This document shows, one piece after another, positions 1-8,936 of a stretch of DNA of 48,536 nt (the stretch's first letter is position 1; each line of letters starts with the position of its first letter). Source of the stretch: Deltaproteobacteria bacterium CG11_big_fil_rev_8_21_14_0_20_42_23 (GTDB taxonomy: Bacteria > UBA10199 > 2-02-FULL-44-16). The notes beneath the pieces are model-generated. The model was not told where the DNA came from. It did not search any database and saw nothing but the letters and a program-made list of their open reading frames with translations. A program made the translations under genes and the position numbers. The stretch lies in the NCBI GenBank assembly GCA_002796345.1, contig PCXC01000007.1:30403-78938 (forward strand), written 5' to 3'.

Positions 1-148
1 CAAGCCTTGCTTCTTCAAGTTCAGCCTCAAGTGCATTGATTGAAGCTAAATCAATACTATCTAAAATCTTTTTTAAATAATTGAAATAGCCTTTCGCAAA
101 TTCGGCAATGTTTGTTGTTTCGGTAAAGAGAGAATCAATATTGTTCAT
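1..148 (-). CDS. SIS-domain phosphosugar isomerase, N-terminal part only
   Basis: Partial gene running off the left edge; 49 codons are visible. The start is ATG at 148, because an AAGGAA ribosome site (155-160) lies 6 bp upstream; the other in-frame ATG (154) directly abuts that site. The helical N-terminus, with FNYLKKILDSID and an acidic stretch ending EAELEEARL, resembles the leader helices of GmhA-type sedoheptulose-7-phosphate isomerases and related SIS proteins, just before their GNGGSA loop. That loop lies outside the window, so the family call is an inference. It follows the Gfo/Idh/MocA oxidoreductase gene by 13 bp, so it probably belongs to the same operon. Confidence 0.55.
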   Translation of the reverse strand, partial: MNNIDSLFTETTNIAEFAKGYFNYLKKILDSIDLASINALEAELEEARL

Positions 149-161
149 GTTCATTTCCTTT

Positions 162-1238
162 TTATAAAAAATTTTTGTGTATTTCCGGGTTTGGGATATT
201 AAATTTTTCCCGCCAAATAGGGTCTGCATGATAAATTTTAAAAACAAGCTGCATGGTACGCAAAGCATCCTCAGAACTTCCGCTTTGTATTGGCGCATCA
301 TTTAATATGCAATCAGCAAAAGCTGCAATTTCAATATCCCAAGAAGAATCTCGATTATAGCGAGTATGTTGTTCTTTAGGATCGCCCTGATCATTAGCTG
401 GATCGGCATACACCACTGTCAATGTTTCAGCGCCATAACTTTTTGTGCCTGACAAAATTCCACCTAAAATCAAACTTCCTTTTTCAAGGTTAACATCGAA
501 ATGAAAACGATGTCTCCACTGAGTAGCTGAGGAGTTGAGCATCCCAACAACACCACTCTTTGTTCGCATCAATGCATATGCATTATCTTCTACATCATAA
601 TCCCAATAGCTATTAGAAATGAAACTATGTACCTCGGTAAAATCTCCACAAAAAAGTCGCATTAAGTCAACCATATGAATACCTTGATCCAACAACACTC
701 CGCCGCCGGCAACCTCACGCTTAGTCCTCCAATCAGATTGATTGAAGGTAACAAGTTGAGCCTTTCCATATACTCCACGCACATTGATGACACGGCCAAG
801 CTCTCCACTGTTTAAAACATTCATGGCATCTTGCACTGAGTCATGATAGCGATGGTTAAAACCATACATAAGCTTAAGTTTTGGATTTTTTCGCTCACAG
901 GAAATAACTCTTACAATATCCTCAACGCTTCGACCTGGTGGCTTTTCGCAGAAAACATGCAAGCCCAACTCTAAAGCAGCTATTGTCACATCTGCCGCAA
1001 TATCGTTTGTCATACAAACAATGAGAACATCAAGATCATTTTCTAGCAAACGTTGATAATCTTGATAATAGCGAACACCATCGGAAAACGTACCATCCTC
1101 GGCGAAAACTCTATCACACACAGCCACTAATTGCATATGGGGATGACGGTCAACACAATCTTTACGGCGCTTTCCCACGATACCAAAACCAGCAATACCA
1201 ACTTTTAGTCTAACTCCTCTTTCAACACAATTCATCAT
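162..1238 (-). CDS. Gfo/Idh/MocA family oxidoreductase
   Basis: NAD(P)-dependent sugar oxidoreductase, presumably acting on a nucleotide sugar or sugar precursor in the cytoplasm. The N-terminal Rossmann fold has GIAGFG at residues 14-19, and the family motif EKP is at 98-100 (CEKPPG). YGFNHRY and a later DQGIHMVDL helix with the usual His are also present. I chose ATG 1238 (tandem ATG at 1238/1235), since the frame upstream only offers a TTG at 1256; the start overlaps nothing and sits 5 bp after the FkbM stop. About 358 aa is normal for the family. It is distantly similar to the shorter oxidoreductase at 40030-40953. The substrate is not predictable. Confidence 0.85.
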   Translation of the reverse strand: MMNCVERGVRLKVGIAGFGIVGKRRKDCVDRHPHMQLVAVCDRVFAEDGTFSDGVRYYQDYQRLLENDLDVLIVCMTNDIAADVTIAALELGLHVFCEKPPGRSVEDIVRVISCERKNPKLKLMYGFNHRYHDSVQDAMNVLNSGELGRVINVRGVYGKAQLVTFNQSDWRTKREVAGGGVLLDQGIHMVDLMRLFCGDFTEVHSFISNSYWDYDVEDNAYALMRTKSGVVGMLNSSATQWRHRFHFDVNLEKGSLILGGILSGTKSYGAETLTVVYADPANDQGDPKEQHTRYNRDSSWDIEIAAFADCILNDAPIQSGSSEDALRTMQLVFKIYHADPIWREKFNIPNPEIHKNFL

Positions 1239-1243
1239 TTCGC

Positions 1244-2089
1244 CTATCTTGCCCAAATTTGATTGTAAGTATGCTTTGCTGCTCCTGCAACCGAATCGAA
1301 ATAATCGGCATGCCTTTTTTCTTTAAGGAAAAAGCCAGCTTTTTTCAGATATTCACCTGCATCATTAGCCTGAACAGTAAATTTGTCATTAATCTCAACC
1401 AAAACACCTTTAACTTTATAAAGAATGGGAAGACCTCCTTTAAGAATCAAATGTTCAATTCCATCAACATCCATTTTGATGTAGTCTGGCTGCGGAATGT
1501 TTAAAAGATTAACAGCATCAACAATGGAGAGACCTATTGTTGGAAACTCAAAAACTTTTTTTATCGCTTCTCCATCATGGCCATAGCCTTGACCAAATGT
1601 TGACATTGCGCCACCCCAATCCGTTGTTGTCATATTAAGCTTACTCGCGGACAATTCCTCAGAAAGAGGAAGCGGAACTATGGTCACCTTTTCTGTAACC
1701 TTATTGATAAAAATATTTCGAGCCAACAGTTCTAAGTTAAAAACTGAAGGCTCAAAGGCAAAGACTCGGCAATTTCGCGCCTTAGCAAGATAACAAGTAT
1801 ATAAACCAACATTTGCACCAATATCCCAAACAACTGAATCTTGAGGAATGGTATCCATCCATTCTAATGTTTCTGGTTCTTTTGTAGAAAAGGTGTCAGC
1901 GCGAAATTTATTCAGGGGATTTGGAGTAGAAAAAACAAAGTCGAGATCTTGAAATACCACTTTTTGGGTACGTGACATTGCATTGCTAATGATTTGATTT
2001 TGGATGTAAGCGCCAAGGAAAGTTTTTCCCATAAAGGCAACTGATGAATTAATAAGTCGCTTACAACCCGTTTTGATAATTGTTTTCAA
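1244..2089 (-). CDS. FkbM-family methyltransferase
   Basis: SAM-dependent O-methyltransferase of the FkbM family, likely methylating a glycan or sugar hydroxyl. The SAM-binding motif VWDIGANVGLYT lies at about residues 87-98, the acidic FEP motif follows at 112-114, and the family signature IKMDVDGIE is near residue 205. The start is TTG at 2089, overlapping the upstream stop as TTGA, with a GGAG site 8 bp before it. Its place at the end of the legionaminate block makes methylation of that sugar or a neighbouring residue possible. Methylated acetamidino-legionaminic acid is known from Campylobacter, but through a different methyltransferase gene. Confidence 0.85.
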   Translation of the reverse strand: MKTIIKTGCKRLINSSVAFMGKTFLGAYIQNQIISNAMSRTQKVVFQDLDFVFSTPNPLNKFRADTFSTKEPETLEWMDTIPQDSVVWDIGANVGLYTCYLAKARNCRVFAFEPSVFNLELLARNIFINKVTEKVTIVPLPLSEELSASKLNMTTTDWGGAMSTFGQGYGHDGEAIKKVFEFPTIGLSIVDAVNLLNIPQPDYIKMDVDGIEHLILKGGLPILYKVKGVLVEINDKFTVQANDAGEYLKKAGFFLKEKRHADYFDSVAGAAKHTYNQIWAR

Positions 2090-3258
2090 TTTACATTCTC
2101 CTCTATGTGATCAGCCACAATTTCCCAGAACGGAAGTTCGGGACTTCCATCTGTTTTGATGTATTTTTTTTTGTACTCTGCGTATTTTTCCAAATCAATA
2201 TCTAATTCTTTTTTCCAATCTACATTATGTAGATCTCTTTCCACGTTAATTGCTGATTTACCAAACTCAGAAGCAAAAGCCACAATGGACTGACCTTCAA
2301 ACGAAGCTGCTAACTCACCTGTAGTCAAAAAAATTAAAGGCTTCCCAAATAACACTGCCAACTGGATCGCTGTGCTATCATGACATACCACAAACTTACA
2401 ATCTCTGAGCAACTCGGCAGTTCTTCCGTATTTAATTGGAATTCCTTCAAAGTAGTCTAACACTCCTGATTCATATGTTGATCGGGGATGTGCGGCAATG
2501 CAAAAATCTACTCCTAAATCGTTCGAAATTTTCCTAAGACAATCACATACTGCAGGAAAATATTTTTTAGGCGTAACACAAGAAGGTCTGCCCTCAAAAA
2601 TAAAATCAGAATGAAAACAGTAATTTTGATCAATAAAAACAGCATAGCCTTCAATTGAAGTATCTTTCAGACTTTTCAGTTTTAGATAAATGTCATAGTC
2701 GAGGTTATGTGCTTTGAGAATGTTGTGTGCATTATGAACGGAGGGAACCGATTTTTCACCAGACACAACCATTAAACCTGGTCTCATAAACGGCGCCACC
2801 AATTTCCGAAAAAACAAATTCGCCATCCATTTGATGCTGTTGATAGTCCCAGTTGCAAACACCTTTTTCAATCTTGGGATTAGACTTTTTTTTTCACAAA
2901 CAGGTTCGGGAATTGAACCTGTAGCACAAACCACTCTGGTAACACCCTTTTGTGTGAGAAGTATTTTCGTCCATAACAAACGATAATTTTCTCCTGTTAA
3001 ATCAATAAAATATTTGAATTCTTTGGAAGAAAAAAGTCTTTGCTTTAGTTCTTTTTTCGATGCAACAGGAAAGTAGCCTGAAAATTTTTTAAGTTTTCGT
3101 CCTGATTGAATAAAATCTTGCCAAACACGAGGATGCACCCAAGGTGTAAAATCCCATATTTCAACATCCCACTTTTTATCAATCCATGTTTGAATTCCAA
3201 ACCGACCATAATTTCGCTCATCCAGAGGTTGTTCCACCAAATAGACAATCTTTTTCAT
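2086..3258 (-). CDS. Putative GT-B-like surface-glycan transferase
   Basis: 390-aa soluble protein that I do not recognise by family name. It opens with a Rossmann-like strand (KKIVYLVEQPL). The C-terminal part has a stretch ending CHDSTAIQLAVLFGKPLIFLTTGE (written here only for its pattern: a DST pair, a small-residue helix, then GKP and a strand). That layout is typical of the donor-binding half of GT-B glycosyltransferases and CDP-glycerol-transferase-like proteins. It overlaps the CMP-legionaminate synthetase gene by 4 bp (ATGA), so a legionaminate transferase is the natural guess. The 625-aa protein at 12742-14619 ends in a similar pattern. The function is inferred from context only. Confidence 0.5.
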   Translation of the reverse strand: MKKIVYLVEQPLDERNYGRFGIQTWIDKKWDVEIWDFTPWVHPRVWQDFIQSGRKLKKFSGYFPVASKKELKQRLFSSKEFKYFIDLTGENYRLLWTKILLTQKGVTRVVCATGSIPEPVCEKKSLIPRLKKVFATGTINSIKWMANLFFRKLVAPFMRPGLMVVSGEKSVPSVHNAHNILKAHNLDYDIYLKLKSLKDTSIEGYAVFIDQNYCFHSDFIFEGRPSCVTPKKYFPAVCDCLRKISNDLGVDFCIAAHPRSTYESGVLDYFEGIPIKYGRTAELLRDCKFVVCHDSTAIQLAVLFGKPLIFLTTGELAASFEGQSIVAFASEFGKSAINVERDLHNVDWKKELDIDLEKYAEYKKKYIKTDGSPELPFWEIVADHIEENVN

Positions 3259-3956
3259 TTCGAACCAGCTTCATGCATAGAGAGAATTACTTCCACCATC
3301 TTCCAATCCCATTCTGTATCAATATCTATACACTCTTCCGGGTTGTTCATAATAAGTGGAAGCATATCATCAGCATAAAATGATTTTTTCTCACGTAAAT
3401 CTTTTGGGCTCACAAGATAAAAAGCCCCATTCACTTCGTAAGCTGCTGGAAGATCTTGAGAACGCAGTTTCAATCCTCCATCATTGACGAATGCTTGTAA
3501 TTTCTTGTTTTCAATATGAAAACACCACATTGGATGCGTTTTCGCAGGTGAAACTCCAATTACAGAACAAGCATCATGCGACGCAAAAGCTTCTATACCG
3601 CGCAATACTGTTTCCCTGCTTCTCAGAGGAGAAGTTGGCTGCAATAAAAGCACTCCATCAACTTTGCCCTTTTTACTTTCGTACCAATCGAGAGCATGAA
3701 GACAAACATCCACTGACGTAGAAGTATCTGTAGCCAACTCTAAAGGACGAAGCCATGGAACCATTGCGCCAGCAGAACGAGCAATATCAGCAATCTCAGG
3801 GGCATCAGTAGAAACAAGAATATCGCAAATACTTGAGATATCTTTTGCAACGTCTATGCTCCATGCAATTAAGGGTTTACCAGCTAGAGTACGAATATTT
3901 TTTCCAGGCAAGCGCTTTGATCCACCACGAGCAGTTATTAAGGCAAGAATGTTCAT
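3255..3956 (-). CDS. legF: CMP-N,N'-diacetyllegionaminic acid synthetase-like cytidylyltransferase
   Basis: Activates a nonulosonic acid with CTP to give the CMP-sugar donor. The nucleotide-binding signature ITARGGSKRLPGKN lies at residues 7-20, followed by LVSTDAPEIA and LLQPTSPLR, all typical of NeuA/LegF/PseF proteins; 233 aa is the normal single-domain length. It lies in the legionaminate block, directly after the amidotransferase genes, and overlaps both neighbours by 4 bp. A second cytidylyltransferase (21052-21753) sits in the pseudaminate block, so each pathway seems to have its own activating enzyme. LegF rather than PseF is inferred from position. Confidence 0.85.
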   Translation of the reverse strand: MNILALITARGGSKRLPGKNIRTLAGKPLIAWSIDVAKDISSICDILVSTDAPEIADIARSAGAMVPWLRPLELATDTSTSVDVCLHALDWYESKKGKVDGVLLLQPTSPLRSRETVLRGIEAFASHDACSVIGVSPAKTHPMWCFHIENKKLQAFVNDGGLKLRSQDLPAAYEVNGAFYLVSPKDLREKKSFYADDMLPLIMNNPEECIDIDTEWDWKMVEVILSMHEAGSK

Positions 3957-4600
3957 AATGTGAGAAACCTTCGTAATATCTTTAACCCTACTTCACCACT
4001 TTTTTCAGGATGAAATTGGCAGCCAATAATATTGTCCTTTGCTACAACGGCAGAAACTTTTACTCCGCCATAAACACAATCTGCCAAGCGGTGTTCTTGA
4101 TGAAGTGGACTCGCCATGAACGAGTGCACAAAATAAAAAGCATCTCCAGGTGAAATTCCTTGCAGCAAAGTGCCATCCCAATTGCTTTTGGCAGCTGGGA
4201 GTACTAAATCATTCCATCCAATATGAGGAACTTTTTGTCTATTTCCATCTGAGCTTAACGTTGAAATGGGAACAACTTTTCCTGGAATGAGCCCCAAACC
4301 AGCTGTTTGACCAAACTCTTCACTTTCATCAAGCAACATCTGCATGCCTAAACAAATCCCCATAATCAAAGTGCCACGACTTGCAGCCTCTTTAATAACA
4401 AGGCTAAGCTCTCGACGCGCCAATTCTGCCATGGCATCACCAAAAGCACCAACTCCCGGCAACACAAGGCGAGGAACTGAAAGAATTTGCGCAGGATCTG
4501 AACTAACAATTACACTTGCACCACAATGTTCAAGTGCTCGTTTAACACTTAATAAGTTCCCCATGCCGTAATCGATGACAGTAAGTTCTTGTTTATTCAT
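3953..4600 (-). CDS. hisH: HisH-like glutamine amidotransferase subunit
   Basis: Class I glutaminase that releases ammonia for its partner. The nucleophile is Cys83 in GICLGMQ, with His197 and Glu199 in FHPEKS completing the triad; GMGN (12-15) and GVGAFGD are as in HisH. It overlaps the HisF-like gene by 8 bp, and the N-acetyl-sugar amidotransferase gene is next. There are no other histidine genes here. Such HisH/HisF pairs beside a WbpG/PseA-type enzyme are known in O-antigen and flagellin-glycan loci, where they supply ammonia to turn an acetamido group into an acetamidino group. Confidence 0.9.
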   Translation of the reverse strand: MNKQELTVIDYGMGNLLSVKRALEHCGASVIVSSDPAQILSVPRLVLPGVGAFGDAMAELARRELSLVIKEAASRGTLIMGICLGMQMLLDESEEFGQTAGLGLIPGKVVPISTLSSDGNRQKVPHIGWNDLVLPAAKSNWDGTLLQGISPGDAFYFVHSFMASPLHQEHRLADCVYGGVKVSAVVAKDNIIGCQFHPEKSGEVGLKILRRFLTL

Positions 4601-5357
4601 ACCTTCTCACTTCTATATCAGCAGATAGAGCTACAGACCTAATGTCTCGCATACTTGCTCTTTTGTAATGAAGAATGTCAGCCATGGCCACAGCATCAGC
4701 ATAACCTTCCTTTACCACAGCAATAAGATCACTTGCTTCTCCCATGCCACCCGAAGCAATCACCGGAACCGAAACTTCGCGCGTAACAGCTTGCATTAAC
4801 GAAACATCAAAACCTTTACGCGTACCTTCTCGGTCAACTGAAGTAAGAAGCACTTCGCCGGCTCCAAGCGAAACGCCTTTTTTAATCCACTCAACAACAT
4901 CCAAACCAGTTCGCTCGCGGCCATTGTCAGTATAGGCTTCCCATTTTTTTTCACCAACTAACTTTGCCTCAACCGAGAGCACCATACATTGGCTCCCAAA
5001 TCGGCGACTAATTTCACTAATTAACGCAGGATTTGCAACAGCTGCAGTATTCACTGCAACTTTATCGGCACCGCAACGCAGAAGATGGGTGGCATCTTCA
5101 ACACTGCGAACACCGCCACCAACGGTGATGGGAATAAAAACATTCTCTGCTGCACTCTTCACAATATCACTCAGATTATTTCTGCCATAAAGACTTGCCA
5201 CACAATCCATATAGATCAACTCATCAGCACCTTGTTCGTAATAGCGCACAGCATGCTCATTGGGAGATCCAATAACGCGTAGACCTTCCAAGTGAATACC
5301 TTTAATTAAATTGGGCCCCTTAACATCGAGCCTAGCAATTAGACGGGCTTTTCTCAT
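4593..5357 (-). CDS. hisF: HisF-like subunit of sugar amidotransferase system
   Basis: (beta/alpha)8 barrel of the imidazole-glycerol-phosphate synthase cyclase family, 254 aa. Asp11 of the family is kept (ARLDVKG). At the position of the second catalytic Asp (about 130) I read Glu (VLSVEAK), which suggests the original cyclase reaction is not its job. Phosphate-binding glycines (VGGGVRS, ASGGMGE) are present. It probably acts as the ammonia channel between the HisH-like glutaminase and the PseA/WbpG-like amidotransferase, its two neighbours. ATG start at 5357, 12 bp after the preceding stop. Confidence 0.88.
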   Translation of the reverse strand: MRKARLIARLDVKGPNLIKGIHLEGLRVIGSPNEHAVRYYEQGADELIYMDCVASLYGRNNLSDIVKSAAENVFIPITVGGGVRSVEDATHLLRCGADKVAVNTAAVANPALISEISRRFGSQCMVLSVEAKLVGEKKWEAYTDNGRERTGLDVVEWIKKGVSLGAGEVLLTSVDREGTRKGFDVSLMQAVTREVSVPVIASGGMGEASDLIAVVKEGYADAVAMADILHYKRASMRDIRSVALSADIEVRRYE

Positions 5358-5369
5358 CGTTTTAGGGGG

Positions 5370-6530
5370 TTACTTCGATTCCCAAATGGGATGCTTTAAG
5401 TGCCACACACCATCTCTTTTTTCCCAAAGATGATTTGAGCGCCAACTATCTATAACTTCATAAAATTTGTCTTGAGTAATGGCACAATACTCCAAAAAAT
5501 CGTTCAAGTATTTATTTGGGAACTCTCCATCGTATTTTTTTATAAGGGCAATACCTTCTTCACGTGTAATCTTACCATCTCTGATTTCATGCGCTGCATC
5601 AGATGTTGTTCTGCCAATGCCAAATTTTATGTAAGCAAGATAATAATGGTATCCATCGATGCAGTCATCAAGACTCGCGTACTTGGAATAAGTCCCCTCA
5701 GAACGTTCTGTATTTGGTATAAAACCCGTATTTTCTGTGCAATAATAAAAATTTTCTTGAGGATCCCAGAACTTATAATATCCAAAAAAGTGAATTTGAG
5801 TATTATTGTGCATAATTTCTTCATATGCTGGAGCCATAAATGGCTTTAAATCAGCCATTGATATTCCGTGTTCTGTCCAAAATTCTGGCGGCAAACCAGA
5901 AAAATAATGTTTATCGTGATCTTGAATATCTCGATCAGGACGGAATGCGTTCTTGGCATCTCCGCCATACTCAACTTCTCCATTTTCTCCATACATAATT
6001 AATGGCACCTTGTATTTAACTGCCATATGTAATGGAAAATTTGTTTGACCATAAATAAAAGGTTGAAAGGGATCTCCTAAGTAATTGAAGGCTAAATGAG
6101 TTAATTGGCGTGTAACCTTACCATTCGGCGTGCCAAGCACATTGTCAAAACCTGAAGCGATGAAAGCATCCAAATTTCGACGTCCGATATCAGTAGCCTT
6201 GAGCGGAGCCCAGGTCACCGTGAGTGGATTCATCCCATATTTGTATTTCAGTTGGTGGGCAACAAAACTTCCATCTTTTCCACCACTACATGGAACAATT
6301 ACATCATACTCGCCGTTATTTTTTCTGTGCTTATCACATAATTCAAGAAGTTCAGCTTCGCGCTCTTTCCAATCAACCTTTTTCCGTTTGTATTCGGCAA
6401 AATTACATGCAGAACATACACCTTGTTCATCAAAAGTAATACGCGGCCGTTGATTTGAAATAGTGCATTTTTTACAAAATCTAACATTGGGAGGTAAATT
6501 ATACTGTTCAACTACATTTCTTTTTTCCAT
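5370..6530 (-). CDS. pseA: N-acetyl sugar amidotransferase (WbpG/PseA family)
   Basis: ATP-dependent amidotransferase of the PP-loop (ATP pyrophosphatase) superfamily that converts an N-acetyl into an N-acetimidoyl (acetamidino) group. Two CxxC pairs at Cys19/22 and Cys39/42 look like the family's zinc site, and the PP-loop CSGGKDGS is at 81-88; 386 aa is the usual length. ATG start at 6530 with an AAGGA site a few bases upstream. It is followed directly by the HisF-like and HisH-like genes that provide ammonia. Because it sits inside the legionaminate block, the likely product is a 5-acetamidino legionaminic acid as in Legionella and Campylobacter. That assignment is inference. Confidence 0.9.
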   Translation of the reverse strand: MEKRNVVEQYNLPPNVRFCKKCTISNQRPRITFDEQGVCSACNFAEYKRKKVDWKEREAELLELCDKHRKNNGEYDVIVPCSGGKDGSFVAHQLKYKYGMNPLTVTWAPLKATDIGRRNLDAFIASGFDNVLGTPNGKVTRQLTHLAFNYLGDPFQPFIYGQTNFPLHMAVKYKVPLIMYGENGEVEYGGDAKNAFRPDRDIQDHDKHYFSGLPPEFWTEHGISMADLKPFMAPAYEEIMHNNTQIHFFGYYKFWDPQENFYYCTENTGFIPNTERSEGTYSKYASLDDCIDGYHYYLAYIKFGIGRTTSDAAHEIRDGKITREEGIALIKKYDGEFPNKYLNDFLEYCAITQDKFYEVIDSWRSNHLWEKRDGVWHLKHPIWESK

Positions 6531-6559
6531 TTTTTAAATCCTTATCATAGTTTTATTTT

Positions 6560-7639
6560 TTAACATTCATTCTCAAGAGGGAGTCTTTGTTGAGCCAAAG
6601 CCAAATCATCAACTCGCCCCACATCTAACCAAGGTTCGTGCATTGGATAAACTATGGTTCGTAGTTTTTGTTCGTGTAAGCGGGTAAAGAGTGTTGGCAT
6701 ATCGCAGTATTCATTTGCTTTCAACAACTCAAAAACGCTCGGTTCCAAGACATAAATTCCCGCATTAACATGAGTTCGAGCAATAGGCTTTTCTTCAAAG
6801 CCAACAATGTCTACTCCATTGGTAGCCACTACTCCAAAAGGATGTTTCCATTCGTGGATACGAACAGCCATTGTGGCCATAGCTTTATGGCGCGAATGAA
6901 AATCAAGCAGTTCACTGTAGCGAATATCTGCCAAAACATCTCCATTTGAGACCAAAATTGGTAGTTCGGGAATTTCCTTCATCAAACTAATAGCACCTGC
7001 AGTGCCCAAAGGGGAATCCTCTCGCAAATAGTCAATTTGCACATCCCAGCGACTGCCGTCACAAAAATAGTCTTCTATCATATGGCCAAGATAATGCGTC
7101 GCCAACACAAAGTGTTTAAACCCTTCTCTCTTGGCCCTCTCTATAATATGTTCAAGCATTGGTTTCCCGTTTATAGGTAACAATGGCTTGGGACAATTTT
7201 CCGTATGAGGACGTAAGCGAGTTCCTTTTCCTCCCGCCATAATAACCATGAGATTAGGCAGTGATCCAGAGATAATAAGTTCATCCCACAAATGCAGGCC
7301 AATAACACACCTGTTTTCATCAACTATAGGAAGCTGGTGAATTTTATTGGCTCTCATCAACTGTAAAACTGTATCACGACCTAATTGGGGATGTACCACA
7401 AAGGGATCTCGATAAATAATTGTCTCAATTGAACTGTTTAAACTTAAACCATTCAATAATCCACGACGAATATCTCCATCGGTGATAGTCCCAAGCAAAT
7501 TTCCCTCTGGATTTACAACCAATGAAATTTGTAAAGATGACTCTTCTAAATTTCGAATAGTTTGCTGTAAAGTTGCATGTGCTGGAATTAAAGTTTTTTG
7601 CCAATGTTCTGTTGCGTTTACTTTTTTAACATCTGCCAT
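6560..7639 (-). CDS. ptmE: PtmE-like glucosamine-1-phosphate guanylyltransferase (CBS + nucleotidyltransferase)
   Basis: Makes the NDP-sugar that starts legionaminate synthesis; in Campylobacter PtmE forms GDP-glucosamine. Two CBS motifs fill residues 1-125 (GTITDGDIRRGLL at 50-62). The nucleotidyltransferase domain begins with MAGGKGTRLRP at 134-144 and keeps PKPLLP and SNGDVL. This CBS plus sugar nucleotidyltransferase layout and the 359-aa length match PtmE. It lies downstream of legG and upstream of the amidotransferase genes. The ribosome site is weak. GDP rather than UDP as carrier is taken from the family, not from the sequence. Confidence 0.9.
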   Translation of the reverse strand: MADVKKVNATEHWQKTLIPAHATLQQTIRNLEESSLQISLVVNPEGNLLGTITDGDIRRGLLNGLSLNSSIETIIYRDPFVVHPQLGRDTVLQLMRANKIHQLPIVDENRCVIGLHLWDELIISGSLPNLMVIMAGGKGTRLRPHTENCPKPLLPINGKPMLEHIIERAKREGFKHFVLATHYLGHMIEDYFCDGSRWDVQIDYLREDSPLGTAGAISLMKEIPELPILVSNGDVLADIRYSELLDFHSRHKAMATMAVRIHEWKHPFGVVATNGVDIVGFEEKPIARTHVNAGIYVLEPSVFELLKANEYCDMPTLFTRLHEQKLRTIVYPMHEPWLDVGRVDDLALAQQRLPLENEC

Positions 7640-7766
7640 AGCTTTTCTACACTTTCATTTGGAGCTGTTATTTGATTTTGGTAATTATGTTTAGCTCCTT
7701 CGGTTACTTTTTTATTCCTACATAACGACAATCAAGCTCCAGCATTTTCCTATAACTCTTAGCTTG
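7640..7766. other. Intergenic gap between legG and ptmE with coding-like debris
   Basis: At 127 bp this is the longest gap in the locus. On the minus strand, the legG stop TAG (7767-7769) is followed in frame by 20 sense codons before a TAA (7704-7706). A second frame, shifted by one, then stays open for 37 codons and ends in TAA at 7618-7620, just inside the ptmE start, reading ...NESVEKLWQMLKK. No start codon with a ribosome site leads either frame. It may be the worn remnant of a gene tail, or chance. I see no convincing promoter or terminator. Confidence 0.4.
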
Positions 7767-8936
7767 CTAACACGACTGCAGGTTATAAAAAGATTTTTTC
7801 AGTAATGATTCAAGTGGATAATTCCGAATCACTTTCAAAATTTTTTCACTCGCTCCACCTTGACCATAGGGATTTTGAACCCCATCCAAATTGAGTTGAA
7901 AGTCAGATGAGTAAAGTTTATGTGCAGCATTTAATATTGATTGTCTCTCTGGAATACAATCAATCACACTCTCAGCTTTAAGCCTCCCCTTCTGCCGATC
8001 ACCAATATTGATGGTTCCTTTTTTAAAACTTGGCATCTCGGCCAAACCACTTGAAGAATTTCCCACTACTCCATCAACGTGGTACATGCAGGAAAGATAG
8101 CGCAACTGACCCAAAGAAGTATAGGCTCGAGCATTGGCATGTGTTGCAACAAAATTTTCAATTTTATTAAAGATAACTTTATTTCCTGTGTCTGCGTTTG
8201 GCATTGAAAAAATGAGATGGGTATCTTCTAATATATCCAAGGCTGCAAGCAGTTCAGTCACTTGCTGTGCAGATGTCTCAACTTCTAAAGTAGCAGGATG
8301 GAAAGTGACCAGGAGATTTTTTGGTCCTAATTTAAAGTTTAGCGCCTCTTCTAGTGATGAGCGATCAAGTAATTTTATTTTATGAATACTATCAATTCCT
8401 AATCCACCAACAAGAAAAACTCGATCAGGTTGTTCGCCCAACTGAATCACTCGTTGACGATATTCTTCCGCAGCCACAAAATGCAGATGCGACATTTTCG
8501 TAATGGAATGTCGAAACGCTTCGTCAATGGCGCCTTCAGTGTTTTCTCCTCCGTGCAAATGCGCAACAGGAACTCTTGCCACCATGGCAGCAGTAACTGC
8601 AGAAAAAATTTCAAAGCGATCGCCCAACACCAAAAGCAAATCTGGCTGCAGCTTCTGCAAAGCTTCTCCAAAACCAATCATCCCTAAACCCATCGATTTA
8701 GCAATACCAGCCGGCGTATCTGAGTTTAGCGAAATATTGACCTTTTCATCAATAGTAAAACCATCTTGCTCAATCTCGCAGTAAGTTAAACCAAATTCTG
8801 GGGAGAGATGCATTCCTGTTGCAACAACTTGAAGGTGAAGATCTGGTGTTCTACGAATATCTTCCATTAGCCAGCGCAATAATCCATACTCAGCGCGAGT
8901 ACCAGTAACAACACAAATTTTACGGCGTGTCATCAT
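7767..8936 (-). CDS. legG: NDP-N,N'-diacetylbacillosamine hydrolysing 2-epimerase (LegG/NeuC family)
   Basis: Removes the nucleotide and epimerises C2 to give 2,4-diacetamido-2,4,6-trideoxymannose, the aldolase substrate for legionaminic acid. It has the GT-B-like epimerase fold with TGTRAEYGLL near residues 12-21, LVLGDRFE, HLHGGE and GNSSSGLAE motifs typical of NeuC/LegG; 389 aa is normal. Tandem ATG at 8936/8933, the first overlapping the legI stop as ATGA. It is a different family from PseG, so it should not be taken as the missing hydrolase of the pseudaminate pathway. Confidence 0.92.
   Translation of the reverse strand: MMTRRKICVVTGTRAEYGLLRWLMEDIRRTPDLHLQVVATGMHLSPEFGLTYCEIEQDGFTIDEKVNISLNSDTPAGIAKSMGLGMIGFGEALQKLQPDLLLVLGDRFEIFSAVTAAMVARVPVAHLHGGENTEGAIDEAFRHSITKMSHLHFVAAEEYRQRVIQLGEQPDRVFLVGGLGIDSIHKIKLLDRSSLEEALNFKLGPKNLLVTFHPATLEVETSAQQVTELLAALDILEDTHLIFSMPNADTGNKVIFNKIENFVATHANARAYTSLGQLRYLSCMYHVDGVVGNSSSGLAEMPSFKKGTINIGDRQKGRLKAESVIDCIPERQSILNAAHKLYSSDFQLNLDGVQNPYGQGGASEKILKVIRNYPLESLLKKSFYNLQSC

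Noticed and set aside
3953-5357. Histidine biosynthesis genes hisH and hisF
   Set aside because: No other his gene is present; the neighbours are an N-acetyl-sugar amidotransferase and legionaminate genes, and the HisF copy has a changed catalytic position.
7767-8936. The LegG/NeuC epimerase as the missing PseG
   Set aside because: It has clear NeuC-family motifs and sits in the legionaminate block with a needed role there; PseG belongs to a different family.
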